DNA of 64,000 bases, from NCBI GenBank assembly GCA_930367215.1, contig OV884060.1, positions 99,534,151 to 99,598,150 of the forward strand, in the 5' to 3' direction. The notes beneath the pieces are model-generated. The model ran no database searches and was not told where the DNA came from. It worked only from the letters and a program-made list of their open reading frames with translations. This stretch comes from Pollenia angustigena (taxonomy: Eukaryota > Arthropoda > Insecta > Diptera > Polleniidae). Shown one piece after another: positions 11,001 to 22,502 of this stretch; the stretch's first letter is position 1, and each line of letters opens with the position of its first letter. A program made the position numbers and the translations under genes.

Positions 11001-14000
11001 GTTAAACGGCAAGCCCTCTGAGGAGATTGAGTGGTTGCAATCGAAACATGTCAGGGTAACCTGTCCGTAAAAACGCCTGGGTTCGAGCCCATATTGAGTC
11101 AAGAATGAAAAATTATCAGTAAATTTTAATTAATTTTCATGTTGTAAAATTCCTTTCTTCATAAAAATAATTTAATGAAAATTAAGTTTGATGAACTTAA
11201 GCCTAATTAAAAATATTAAAAAATTTGGATTAAAAACCATAAATAGTTCAACAAAATAACCACAATACTAATTATTGTTAAAGCTAAGGCACGAGCTCTA
11301 TGTTTGCATTTGTCCTTCAAGTTGTGCTGAAAATGTCAGCAAGAAAAAGAAAGACAAAAAAAAAAAAAAATGAAAAAAACAAAGCAAAATATGTACTTTG
11401 AACTTCAAGAAGAATTCTTGACAAAAGTACGAAAAACCAGAAGTAAAGGAAGAACATGTAAAATAAATTAAAATAGATAATCATTCAAAGCAAATTTCGA
11501 TCTACCAAAGGTTAAATACAATTTGGTTTAAGGATTGATGTTTGACTAATGACGTCAGCAGTCGTCGATGGCTGCGAGTGTTAAACGGCAAGCCCTCTGA
11601 GGAGATTGAGTGGTTGCAATCGAAACATGTCAGGGTAACCTGTCCGTAAAAACGCCTGGGTTCGAGCCCATATTGAGTCAAGAATGAAAAATTATCAGTA
11701 AATTTTAATTAATTTTCATGTTGTAAAATTCCTTTCTTCATAAAAATAATTTAATGAAAATTAAATTTGATGAACTTAAGCCTAATTAAAAATATTAAAA
11801 AATTTGGATTAAAAACCATAAATAGTTCAACAAAATAACCACAATACTAATTATTGTTAAAGCTAAGGCACGAGCTCTATGTTTGCATTTGTCCTTCAAG
11901 TTGTGCTGAAAATGTCAGCAAGAAAAAGAAAGACAAAAAAAAAAAAAAAAATGAAAAAAACAAAGCAAAATATGTACTTTGAACTTCAAGAAGAATTCTT
12001 GACAAAAGTACGAAAAAACAGAAGTAAAGGAAGAACATGTAAAATAAATTAAAATAGATAATCATTCAAAGCAAATTTCGATCTACCAAAGGTTAAATAC
12101 AATTTGGTTTAAGGATTGATGTTTGACTAATGACGTCAGCAGTCGTCGATGGCTGCGAGTGTTAAACGGCAAGCCCTCTGAGGAGATTGAGTGGTTGCAA
12201 TCGAAACATGTCAGGGTAACCTGTCCGTAAAAACGCCTGGGTTCGAGCCCATATTGAGTCAAGAATGAAAAATTATCAGTAAATTTTAATTAATTTTCAT
12301 GTTGTAAAATTCCTTTCTTCATAAAAATAATTTAATGAAAATTAAATTTGATGAACTTAAGCCTAATTAAAAATATTAAAAATTTGGATTAAAAACCATA
12401 AATAGTTCAACAAAATAACCACAATACTAATTATTGTTAAAGCTAAGGCACGAGCTCTATGTTTGCATTTGTCCTTCAAGTTGTGCTGAAAATGTCAGCA
12501 AGAAAAAGAAAGACAAAAAAAAAAAAAAATTAAAAAAACAAAGCAAAATATGTACTTTGAACTTCAAGAAGAATTCTTGACAAAAGTACGAAAAAACAGA
12601 AGTAAAGGAAGAACATGTAAAATAAATTAAAATAGATAATCATTCAAAGCAAATTTCGATCTACCAAAGGTTAAATACAATTTGGTTTAAGGATTGATGT
12701 TTGACTAATGACGTCAGCAGTCGTCGATGGCTGCGAGTGTTAAACGGCAAGCCCTCTGAGGAGATTGAGTGGTTGCAATCGAAACATGTCAGGGTAACCT
12801 GTCCGTAAAAACGCCTGGGTTCGAGCCCATATTGAGTCAAGAATGAAAAATTATCAGTAAATTTTAATTAATTTTCATGTTGTAAAATTCCTTTCTTCAT
12901 AAAAATAATTTAATGAAAATTAAATTTGATGAACTTAAGCCTAATTAAAAATATTAAAAAATTTGGATTAAAAACCATAAATAGTTCAACAAAATAACCA
13001 CAATACTAATTATTGTTAAAGCTAAGGCACGAGCTCTATGTTTGCATTTGTCCTTCAAGTTGTGCTGAAAATGTCAGCAAGAAAAAGAAAGACAAAAAAA
13101 AAAAAAAAAATGAAAAAAACAAAGCAAAATATGTACTTTGAACTTCAAGAAGAATTCTTGACAAAAGTACGAAAAAACAGAAGTAAAGGAAGAACATGTA
13201 AAATAAATTAAAATAGATAATCATTCAAAGCAAATTTCGATCTATCAAAGGTTAAATACAATTTGGTTTAAGGATTGATGTTTGACTAATGACGTCAGCA
13301 GTCGTCGATGGCTGCGAGTGTTAAACGGCAAGCCCTCTGAGGAGATTGAGTGGTTGCAATCGAAACATGTCAGGGTAACCTGTCCGTAAAAACGCCTGGG
13401 TTCGAGCCCATATTGAGTCAAGAATGAAAAATTATCAGCAAATTTTAATTAATTTTCATGTTGTAAAATTCCTTTCTTCATAAGAATAATTTAATGAAAA
13501 TTAAATTTGATGAACTTAAGCCTAATTAAAAATATTAAAAATTTGGATTAAAAACCATAAATAGTTCAACAAAATAACCACAATACTAATTATTGTTAAA
13601 GCTTAGGCACGAGCTCTATGTTTGCATTTGTCCTTCAAGTTGTGCTGAAAATGTCAGCAAGAAAAAGAAAGACAAAAAAAAAAAAAAAAAAATGAAAAAA
13701 ACAAAGCAAAATATGTACTTTGAACTTCAAGAAGAATTCTTGACAAAAGTACGAAAAAACAGAAGTAAAGGAAGAACATGTAAAATAAATTAAAATAGAT
13801 AATCATTCAAAGCAAATTTCGATCTACCAAAGGTTAAATACAATTTGGTTTAAGGATTGATGTTTGACTAATGACGTCAGCAGTCGTCGATGGCTGCGAG
13901 TGTTAAACGGCAAGCCCTCTGAGGAGATTGAGTGGTTGCAATCGAAACATGTCAGGGTAACCTGTCCGTAAAAACGCCTGGGTTCGAGCCCATATTGAGT

Positions 14001-14178
14001 CAAGAATGAAAAATTATCAGTAAATTTTAATTAATTTTCATGTTGTAAAATTCCTTTCTTCATAAAAATAATTTAATGAAAATTAAATTTGATGAACTTA
14101 AGCCTAATTAAAAATATTAAAAATTTGGATTAAAAACCATAAATAGTTCAACAAAATAACCACAATACTAATTATTTT
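8041..14178 (+). repeat. ~580-bp tandem array (10 full units plus a partial)
   Basis: Units start (aggattgatgtttgac) at 8041, 8622, 9201, 9782, 10362, 10952, 11531, 12112, 12690, 13271 and 13853; the last is cut at about 14178 by the Penelope-like element. Length varies between 578 and 590 bp mainly through an internal A run. Each unit carries a tRNA-like segment with gggttcgagccc (B box), a GAGTGGTT segment about 55 bp upstream, and an A-rich tract. Units 2, 4 and 6 share variants (ttaagtttg; gacatcagc in 2 and 4), so the first six form an alternating two-unit pattern. The small lysine-rich frames recurring in the units cross the A run and are incidental. Confidence 0.93.
8105..8190 (+). other. 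tRNA-like (pol III-type) segment in each 580-bp unit
   Basis: Shown for unit 1: gattgagtggttgcaatcg resembles the D-arm region of type II tRNAs (Ser/Leu), and gggttcgagccc at about 8168-8179 matches the B-box consensus GWTCRANNC. No acceptor stem can be drawn, so this is not a working tRNA. It suggests the unit descends from a tRNA-derived SINE; the A box is weak. Confidence 0.45.
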
Positions 14179-14238
14179 TAATAAACTTTTGAGCCTTAGG
14201 TCTTTTTTTATAAAAAACTTTTAACTTTTATTTTAAAT

Positions 14239-14276
14239 CCAATATTTCGGCACTTCCTTGAGTGCCTTCTTCTGGG
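14239..14276 (-). ncRNA. Degenerate hammerhead-like hairpin of PLE-1
   Basis: On the minus strand: ACCC, CAGAAGA, A, GGCAC, loop, GTGCC, GAAA, TATTGG. The layout matches the better copy in PLE-2 (CTGATGA, stem, GAAA), but the first core box has two substitutions, so it is probably inactive. Confidence 0.4.
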
Positions 14277-14641
14277 TTATTTTTTCTTTCCTTATTTCAT
14301 AAATTATTTAACACAAATGTAACAATAAATGACAAATTAAAAAATTTTTCTAAATCAAAAACAAAATAAAATATTTTTCAAATCAAACTTGATCTATTAC
14401 AATATAAATAAACTTTTAACTTCCGTTTCTATTTTTATAAATTAAGTGTCTATAATTTTGTGCTACATTTTCAGTGTCTGACTTGAAATTAATTCTAGAA
14501 ATTGACGGAACCTTTATAATTTGTAACATTTCTAACATAAATCTACGTTTATAATTATTTTCTGTATTTAAAACAGTTGTATTTTCAAAATCTGGATAAT
14601 GGTTTAAATTAGCACAATGAGTTGATAAAGCTGTTTTTGTG

Positions 14642-15613
14642 ATGAAATATTTCTATATTTTTGTTGATGACTTATTTTGTATAATTTCTGAATCAGGAAT
14701 AGAGCAAATGTTAGATATTTTTAACTCTTTTCATTCAGACATTAAATTTACAATTGAAAGGGAATATAATTCAAGAATATCATATTTAGACACCTAGATA
14801 ATTAGAAGAGGAAATATGATATTAATAGATTGGTATCAAAAACCAACATCTTCTGGCAGAATTATTAATTATTTCTCGAAACATCCAAAGAGAATAATTA
14901 TTAATACAGCTAAAAATTTTATAGAAAGAGTTCTAAAAATAAGTGATTCAGAATTTCATAGAGATAATAAAAGGAAGATTTCAGGTATTTTAACTGATAA
15001 TAGCTTTCCTAAACAATTAATAACAGATTTATTAATACAACATAATAATTGTAGATTAAAAAACCGATATAGTATTACAGAACAGAGGATTTTTAAGTCG
15101 GTAACATATATACCAAAATTTTCAGAAAGATTAGAAAAATCAAATATATATGATAGCAAAATATACAAAATAGCTCATAAATCTTTTAACACAGTAGGTA
15201 AACTATTTACTAAAATGAAAAACAAAGTAAAGAGGATAGATATGTCAAATATAGTTTATAAAATACCATGTAAGGGTAATGATAGTGGACAGTGTAATAA
15301 AGTATATATAGGTACAACAAAAAATAAACTAAAAACTAGGATAGCAGGACATAAATCAGATCAAAAATATAGAAATATTTCATCACAAAAAAAAACAGCT
15401 TTATCAACTCATTGTGCTAATCTAAACCATTATCCAGATTTTGAAAATACAACTGTTTAAAATACAGAAAATAATTATAAACGTAGATTTATGTTAGAAA
15501 TGTTACAAATTATAATGGTTCCGTCAATTTCTAGAATTAATTTCAAGTCAGACACTGAAAATGTAGCACAAAATTATAGACACTTAATTTATCAAAATAG
15601 AAACGGAATTTAA
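14642..15613 (+). pseudogene. Penelope-like reverse transcriptase/GIY-YIG endonuclease, C-terminal part
   Basis: The frame begins inside the reverse transcriptase palm with the catalytic box FVDDLF, then IKFTIE and the family-typical YLDT and DWYQKPTSSGR strings. It continues through the thumb and linker to a GIY-YIG endonuclease region (NIVYKIPC, KVYIGTTKNKLKTRI) and ends in a basic tail (NYKRRFMLEM). Two in-frame stops break it: TAG at 14795-14797 just after YLDT, and TAA at 15458-15460. The inverted left-hand copy has TTA (Leu) at the second position, so that stop arose after the copy was made. The N-terminal half is missing. In the family the protein copies RNA and nicks the target; this copy is dead. 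Confidence 0.88.
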
Positions 15614-15757
15614 AAGTTTATTTATATTGTAATAGATCAAGTTTGATTTGAAAAATATTTTATTTTGTTTTTGAATTAGAAAAATTTTTTAATTTGTCAT
15701 TTATTGAATAAAAGTTAAAAGTTTTTTATAAAAAAAGAACTTAGGCTCAAAAGTTAT

Positions 15758-16241
15758 AAATTAAATATAAAATTATAAGTACATAATAAACTTTAAAAAA
15801 ATTTTTTAATGGTTTTACGAAACTTTCATAAAAGCATAAATTTACAAGATTTTAGTGCAGTTTTTTTTAGATATAATTCTTACTTTTAATATACAAACAT
15901 GCTCGCAGTTCACACTAAATTTTTTTTTTATAGTAACATTGGAAAACTTCCAATTCTTACTGTTTTTTAAAATTTTTAAAAAGTTACAATTTTAAAAGCC
16001 AAAAAAAAAATTAGAAAATTTAGTTTTGACTGCATTATTATAAATGTGTTACAACCAACACAATTTCTTTCTATTTAATTTAAATAAATCTGGTGCGCAT
16101 AGTTTTGCTTATCTCTGTATTTTAAGATTCTCTCTCAATACGTATGCAAAACATTTTTGAGCACCAATTATGTACATGCAGATATAAATAAAATTTCTGT
16201 TAGCTATCTGCAATACCCATATAAGTATGTGTATTACCGTA
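15758..16241. other. No recognisable feature
   Basis: A+T-rich DNA with long A and T runs. I see no coding frame, repeat partner or RNA motif. Confidence 0.5.
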
Positions 16242-16607
16242 CCCAGCAAATAATATAACCAGTCCAAACACGAGTGTAAAGAGTAGTCCACAAGGGACCA
16301 GGACTAGTCCAAAACTAACCCAAACGTATGGAAAAAACCTGGTCTATTTAACATTGCGATGTCCTAGGAGAGGACCCACCTTTGGACCACTAAGGAGTAG
16401 TTTTAAAACTACTCCATGGTATACTCAAGAGGATTCGTTTTGAAGTCGTATAAAAACGAAAGCATGTCGTTAAAAAACGAGGACATGTCGTCTCACTACA
16501 AACACTTTTTAACAATGACATGGTCCATGCTTGCATTACATCGGACTAGTCCATGGAGTAGTCCATTTTATCAAAATGGATCAGGTGGTCCAATATTATT
16601 TGCAGGG
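16242..16607 (+). mobile_element. Short TIR element (MITE), copy 1
   Basis: A 366-bp element with ends cccagcaaataat / attatttgcaggg, flanked by TA on both sides (16240-16241 and 16608-16609). It is nearly identical to 60030-60392 throughout and contains agtagtccacaagggacc and agtagttttaaaactactcc. The short frames inside are incidental. Non-autonomous; superfamily not assigned. Confidence 0.85.
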
Positions 16608-16959
16608 TAAGTATAACGTAAATATACAGAGCGCGAGAGAGAGCAGAGATGGCAAATGCAATTTTGAAAATGTTGAAACTAGGCAAAATTTTTTTGTGTT
16701 GTTATTCAGAAAAATATCAAGATAATTTTAAAGCTTTTTAACATTTGACTAAGGCGGTAAGCTTATTTTATTAGAACAACGAGAGGCGGTTGGCGGCAAA
16801 TTTCTGCTTCTCCGAAACTATCTAACAGATCTTAATAAAATTTCAAACATAGATATATCCATATTAATATGAACACACAAGCTTTATATATTTTTTAAAA
16901 ATAGGACCCCGAGGGAAGCTCGAGGGTATTTTCTGCCTCTACAAAACTATCTAACAGAT
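16608..16959. repeat. Short direct repeat block
   Basis: Contains two copies of a roughly 35-bp motif (aaactatctaacagat) at about 16800-16836 and 16930-16964, about 130 bp apart. They sit between a MITE and the hAT-type fragment. Confidence 0.5.
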
Positions 16960-17900
16960 TTTAAAGGCCTTCTGGAAGGCCTCCGTACTCCTTCTTTTTC
17001 CCGCTGGGACAGCTCGAAATGCCTGTGTGTGTATTTGTTTGTGTAAAATATTTTTGGTATAGGCAACCAGCCAAAATGTCTGTTGGATTTTTTGTAGGGA
17101 AAAATTATTGAAAAAAAATTAAAAGAACTGCACATATCGTCCGTCATTTTAAATCATAAGTTTACATGTAAAGCAAAAAACTTTGTAAAATATTAATTAT
17201 TTGAGATTTAAAAGCAATTTTGAATATTTCAGCTAAAAATGCGTTAACCGATATATTCTTGAGAAAAAAATATTATTTTTATTATTTTTTTTAAGTTGAG
17301 TGTGTTACATTATATAAATTTGTAATTTTCAGAAACAAAAAGACGTTTTATCAACGAAAGTATATTAGTACTAAGTGAAACTAACATTTAAAATATTAAA
17401 TAATTAAATATTTGTGTTAAATTACCGGAAAAATAGAATATATGTATATGATAATCACACGATTAATATGCAGCATCATTAGGTTTGCGTCGACATGGTC
17501 AAATTAGTTTGCTTTTCTGACGCAGCGCAGGCAGTACTGCATTTAACAATGTGGAGAATTTATATTATTATAGATATTATGATATACCTACCTATTACGT
17601 ATAATTTTTTATTAATTTTAATTACTAATAAGTAGTGGTTTAAACTAAAAAATGTACTTCATTAAATTTAGCTATGAATTGATTTTAAAAAGCTTTCTTT
17701 TTCATTCTAATTTCAAAGTATTTTAATCTCTTTAAAATATTTCTTTTGTATTATAAACTTTTTATATGATGAAGAACTTTTGTGGTCCCATTATATTTTG
17801 ATGAACAGTAATTTTTAATTTTGCAAATAACTTGGATATTTTTTAGATAGCAGTTTAAAATTTTAAAAAAATATGTAATGTGAATCGTATGGCGATTTCT
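16960..17900 (+). mobile_element. Fragment of a hAT-type family (family X), copy 1
   Basis: Collinear with 38055-39180 and, in reverse, with 42055-43230 (landmarks: cagctcgaaatgcctgt, ggcaaccagccaaa, gcacatatcgtc, cagctaaaaatgcg, accgatatat, tttgtggtcccattatat). The full-length relative at 39272-43463 has hAT-type ends and an 8-bp TSD. The minus-strand frame at 17751-18158 overlaps the edge of this repeat and does not resemble a transposase I recognise. Confidence 0.65.
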
Positions 17901-19620
17901 TTTCTGAGAAATATGTTGCATTAATGTTACATGTTCTACATTTTTGTGTTCGTTTGTACAAAAAATACAACTGTGGGAAAAATTTTCAAGTTCTTTTGTG
18001 AATATGTTGATAAAAAACATGCAAAATATGTTGCATGTTTTACCCTTACTTTTACTTAAGGTGTACATACTGCCCTGTCTTACAACTTTGGTACTTACTA
18101 CTTTGTTTGTACCTACAACCAATGTTTTATTTTGTTTGTCATAATTCATACCGCTCATAATTTTGTAAAAAAATTATTTAAAATAAAATATAATATATTT
18201 ACACATTAAAATCAAAAAAAGTCTATTTATATTATAATCGTTAAAATTTTTCTAAGCCATGAGTGATGTCAATATTTGTTTTCAAGCCATAATTGCGTTC
18301 AGAAACCGCTCAAATACCCTTAAAAATCGCTCATGAAGTACATTAATGATGAAAGTGTAATAGTTGTAAATAAAAGCAGCTAATTGTGTTCTATTGAAAT
18401 TGCACAACATGTAACACTTCCAGTGATTATAGGTAACATTAGAAAATGTTACATGTATATCAGAGAATGACAACAAGTACCCATAAGAATAATATACAGA
18501 GGTATTTACCCACGCTATTGTGTATACACTAGGCTTTTGCAAAAGTACAAAAAACAAATACTTAAACACATTCTCTTTTTTTCGTGTATTTGTTTTGTTG
18601 TACCTTCTCTTTACAGAGAAAATTGCTGTTCTCTTTTATAAGAAACAAACACAATAAATATTGTTCCTGTAAAAAATAAATAAAGCAAGTCTTAAGCATG
18701 GTAAGAAGTAAGCAAAATAAAAACCAGTACATATGTACATGCACATGTTTGGACTTAAGACAAGAAGTTCTTAAACCATTTACTAAAATACTTGAGTATT
18801 TTTGTAAGTTTTGTTTCGTTTGTATGAAATTTAGCTTTTGTTTAATTTGATGTTATGATCAAATTATCAACATATCAATAGTTATATATACCTAGATAGG
18901 TATGTACATTGGAGTGGGTCAATTTGTTCGGGCCCAAAAAAAGTGGCAAAGCGTATAGCAAAAACTTAATCTACGGAAAATTCTAAGAACTTTTTCTAAA
19001 GAAACCATGGTTCTAAAATCAAAATCGAGCTTCCGGTTTTTGACTTGAAAGTTTGGTGCTCAGAAAATCTGAAAAAATAATACTTTTTTGGAAATATTTA
19101 TTGCAATACGTGAATAGTTGGCCTGTATCGCTGAAAGAGGGCTAGTTAAAAAGGAAATTTTCTCAGCTTTATATATCTGCCATATAAAATTTTTTTTATA
19201 CATTTCTGAAAACAAAAAATAATACTATTATTTGTTTAAATTGTTTGCTTTGCATTAACACCAAATTTATCGCAACTTACTGCTGAATAGCTTCGAAACA
19301 GTTAAAAATAAAAAAAAAATGTAATTTGGATGATGATTTAAAGGAAATTTTATTCATAATCATTTGTAAATTTTGTTCTTAATCAATGGATCAAAATCGG
19401 AGAAATCATTTTCCAGTTATGAAGAAAAATATTAGCATCACCAGCCCATAATAAAAACTAGACGTGATAGAAAAAGACTTAAAACGGATTTGAATTTAAA
19501 CCCTTTTTATTAAACATATTTTAACAACTTTTAGGCACTTTTTTAAAAGAATCATTCTTGGTCGTTCCCGGGACTAAAAAAGTCAGGGAAATTAAAAACC
19601 TTACCATATAATAATTAGTA
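17901..19620. other. Unassigned A+T-rich sequence
   Basis: No convincing gene. It contains a gtgggtcaatttgttcggg block near 18914 that loosely recalls the gggtgggtcgaa block near 55846, and ordinary microsatellite-like runs. Confidence 0.4.
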
Positions 19621-19624
19621 TTGT

Positions 19625-20000
19625 GTATTTCTTGTCGAACTATTTATGGTTTTTTAATCCAAATTTTTATATTTTTAATCAGGCTTAAGTTCATCAAAAT
19701 TAATTTTTCATTAAATTATTTTTATGAAGAAAGGAATTTTACAACATGAAAATTAATTAAAATTGTTATTGATAATTTTTCATTCTTCACTGACCTGAGA
19801 TTCGAACACAGGCGGATGGCCTGAGATTCGAACCCAGGCGGCTGGTTACCCTGACATGTTTCGATCATAACCACTTGATCTCTTCAGAGGGATTTGCCGT
19901 CTTACACTCGCAGCCATCGATGACTGCTGACGTCAATAGTCAAACATCAATCCTTAAACCAAATTGTACTTTAACCCTTGGTAGATCGAAATTTGCTTTT
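19625..20000 (-). repeat. Solo diverged copy of the 580-bp repeat
   Basis: Reverse-orientation match to the array unit from aggattgatgtttgac (near 19953) through the tRNA-like segment to ataaatagttcgacaag. The B-box region is duplicated in tandem: cctgagattcgaac occurs at about 19794 and 19820. Its existence outside the array shows the unit is a dispersed family. Confidence 0.8.
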
Positions 20001-20182
20001 TTTTTAAAGATTATCCATTTTAATTGATTTCACATTACTATATAATTTTAACAAAAAGTCGTATACCTTTGAAAAAGCACCCTATATCTTGATTTGCATA
20101 TACATTTTGCAAAATATTGAGATTTTAGCGATATTTTAAACATTTTACGCTAAATAAAACAGTTAGCGGTTTCTAGCGGTTT

Positions 20183-20518
20183 TTGAAGCACGATTTGACG
20201 GTAAGTCTTCAAAAAAAGTTGGCAACAATGATTATTCGCAAACGTAAGCTTACTAAAAGAGCTTCTAAATCGTTGTACGAAAATTGTGTTTCCATGGAAT
20301 TGAAGTTAAGAAGTAAAACACAGCTGAATGCCCACTTGCATCTTAAGTTGCCGGGTGAAAACACGAATTACCAAATTGTATCCGCGAAGTCGCTGAACAA
20401 AGTATGTTTTTTGGACAATGTGTTTCATTCCACAATTCCAAAAAAAGTTCTGGCTAATAATGGGTTAATGCTAATTAATTTTGGGAAAAGAACCAAAAGG
20501 AATGTATTTAGTATTTAA
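20183..20518 (+). CDS. Unrecognised 111-codon open frame
   Basis: Runs from ATG 20183 to the stop at 20516-20518 and has a less A+T-biased, codon-like composition than its surroundings. The product is basic (RKRKLTKRASKSLYENC) with no motif I know. A shorter minus-strand frame follows at 20598-20849 (CSGCTKK). Either could be the remnant of a transposon gene or an exon. No family assigned. Confidence 0.25.
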   Translation: MKHDLTVSLQKKLATMIIRKRKLTKRASKSLYENCVSMELKLRSKTQLNAHLHLKLPGENTNYQIVSAKSLNKVCFLDNVFHSTIPKKVLANNGLMLINFGKRTKRNVFSI

Positions 20519-21049
20519 AAAACAGAACATTAAAAATTATATAAAATAGTAAATTGAGAGCAAATGATTTAAATTATCATAAAATGCGTGGTTATCTTTA
20601 TGCATATATTTTTTTGCGTGATTGCAGACTTCTATAGGTATATTTTGATCCTCCTATTTCCAGTTTCTTAGTGCACCCAGAGCAAACATATTTCACAGTA
20701 TGGTCACTTCCAATAAAATTATTACTAGAAAAATTTTTAACATTTTGTTGATTATTAACCATAATAAAGTCACCGGCAATCATACTATGGTTAAAGTAGT
20801 TATCCATCAAGAAGCCGCAACCATATAATGGTTCCCTCCGAAAAAACAACTGAATGAAGTTTGTTATGTGCTGTTGTTAGTGAAGAATATCGAAAAATAG
20901 CGTTCATTATTTTTGGCATTTAACCACATGGGATGCTAACGGATTGATTGATGGATTGTTGATATATTTTTAATTTATTAAGAGTTACTAATACAATTGC
21001 AAATAATGTTCAAACTAAATTAACCCAGTAATTGATAAAGTATATAAAG

Positions 21050-21884
21050 GGTTTAAGGGTCGATATTGAATGTGAACCACACCCAAACGTCAAGTTTTTT
21101 TCTGCATTTCTCAATTTCAGACTAACTCAGTCAGAATGTTAGCAAGAAATGGCAACAGTGGATGATAAATTTTCAAGAAAATCATCTTCAATGATTTTCA
21201 CCTTAGTGGATTTGTCAATAAGCAGAATTGCCGCATTTGGGCGAATGATAATCCAAGAGTATTTGTCGAAAAACCAATGCACCCACAAAGAGTGGCTGTT
21301 TGGTGCGGTTTATGGACTGGTGGCATCATCAGACCATATTTCGTGAGACGATAACGAACTTTTTTGGCCCGAATTGGAAGTTATGGATGTGGACGATATG
21401 TGGTTTAAACAGGACAGTGCCACTTGCCACACAGCTAACGAAACAATGGCCCTTTTGCGCGACAAATTCAATGGCCGTTATCTCACGTGGTGGCGATGTC
21501 AATTAGATGCCCAGATCATGTCGTCGGCTTAGAGTGTAAACCTGCTAAATCCACTTTTTAAGTAAATTGAAATTTTAATGCCGTATGGTAGAGAAAGATA
21601 TGCCTCGTCGACCAGCATGTAGTATTTCTTCAATTTGAGTCCTGAAGTGTGTCAAATCAACAATATTTTTGGTTTTCCTCTCAAGCAGCAAAGAGGAAAA
21701 ATAAAAAGTTGTTTGTCTCTCCGGATAGATGTGTGCCGCCCAGGTCGCGGCGGCAATTTGGCCGATATTTTGTTCCATACATAATTGAACCATACCAACA
21801 TTATCATAATACAAAGAAATGACAATAATTTTCTACATAATTTGTGTTTTATTCAAAATCAATATCGGCCCTTAAAATTTAACC
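21050..21884 (+). mobile_element. Mariner-type element, internally damaged
   Basis: The ends carry imperfect inverted repeats, ttaagggtcgatattgaa near 21052 and its reverse complement tcaatatcggcccttaa near 21860-21876. They enclose a decayed Tc1/mariner transposase. Exact ends and TSD were not resolved. Confidence 0.6.
21188..21540 (+). pseudogene. Tc1/mariner (IS630) transposase fragment
   Basis: Recognisable blocks lie in two or three frames: FHLSGFVNKQNCRIW, NPRVFVEKPMHPQRVAVWCG and TGGIIRPYF in one frame. A frameshift follows, then ELEVMDVDDMWFKQDSATCH and TANETMALLRDKF, and another shift to the ISRGGDVN...PRSC block. These correspond to the first and second catalytic Asp regions and the WPPRSCDLTP region of mariner-like transposases. 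Stops and frameshifts make it non-functional, and the N-terminal helix-turn-helix part and the C-terminal end are missing. Confidence 0.85.
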
Positions 21885-22406
21885 ATTTTAACACTTAATA
21901 AACTTTAAACAGAGGAAATTTTTCAAACAGAGGACATTTTTCAAAATTGATTTGATTTCATATTCACATGAATTTAATTTCCCGAACATGGCTGAATCAT
22001 AAAAACGGTTTTAAAAGTATATTCACATGCAACCGTCCTTAATTTAGTGAATTAAAACAAAATTTACAAAAAGTAATTTCATAAGTTCTTAATTAATTAT
22101 ATAAGCAAATGCAACATTAAACATAAAAAATTATGATCAATTTTAAACATGTATGATTTTAACAAAATATGAAACATGATACATATTAAGCAATAGTGTA
22201 ATAAGCAGGGAACCCATAAATATGCATTTGCATGTTATACCTTGTGCGACAAATGAACACACTAACAACATATTTATCCATTTTATAGGTATTTATAAAT
22301 TTTGGCATCGATTTGTTGGTGCATATTTTAGCCTTTGCACCATTTTGATGCATATTTTTTTTTTTAAATTTTGTTAACAGACGACTTTTTTGTTACTTAT
22401 TGCCTC

Positions 22407-22490
22407 TATTCACAATGGACCGCATTGGTCTCCGATTGGAAGTGTGCCCTTGGGAACACAACCCTTCTTAACCTAACCTAACCTAACCTA
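22407..22490 (+). mobile_element. Extremely 5'-truncated LINE with (CCTAA)n tail
   Basis: An 84-bp scrap (caatggaccgcattggtctc ... gaacacaaccc) ending in four to five CCTAA units. It is bounded by a perfect 12-bp target-site duplication, ACTTATTGCCTC, at 22395-22406 and 22491-22502. This is the signature of target-primed insertion of a non-LTR element; the family cannot be named from so little. Confidence 0.8.
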
Positions 22491-22502
22491 ACTTATTGCC
22501 TC

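Larger units (their letters stand above)
14179..15757 (+). mobile_element. Penelope-like element, 5'-truncated, with inverted 3' tail (PLE-1)
   Basis: The 3' end of the element (C-terminal coding plus UTR, 15388-15757) reappears in inverted orientation at 14179-14638 next to the truncated 5' end, an arrangement typical of Penelope-like insertions. The edges pair as aacttttgagcctta / taggctcaaaagtt. The right copy lacks roughly 85 bp that the left copy keeps, including a hammerhead-like hairpin at 14239-14276. The element interrupts the end of the 580-bp array. Confidence 0.85.

Noticed and set aside
10105..13793. Recurring 62-66 codon frames (lysine-rich on plus, phenylalanine-rich on minus) in the 580-bp array
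   Set aside because: They cross the variable A run, are broken in most units, and change with its length; products of the repeat, not genes.
17751..18158. 135-codon minus-strand frame with CIFCTNEHKNVEH
   Set aside because: Overlaps the edge of a dispersed repeat; the Cys/His pattern is too short to call a zinc finger.
22466..22490. (CCTAA)n resembling the arthropod telomere repeat TTAGG
   Set aside because: Only four to five units, and bounded by a 12-bp TSD as the tail of a truncated LINE; flies also lack TTAGG telomeres.
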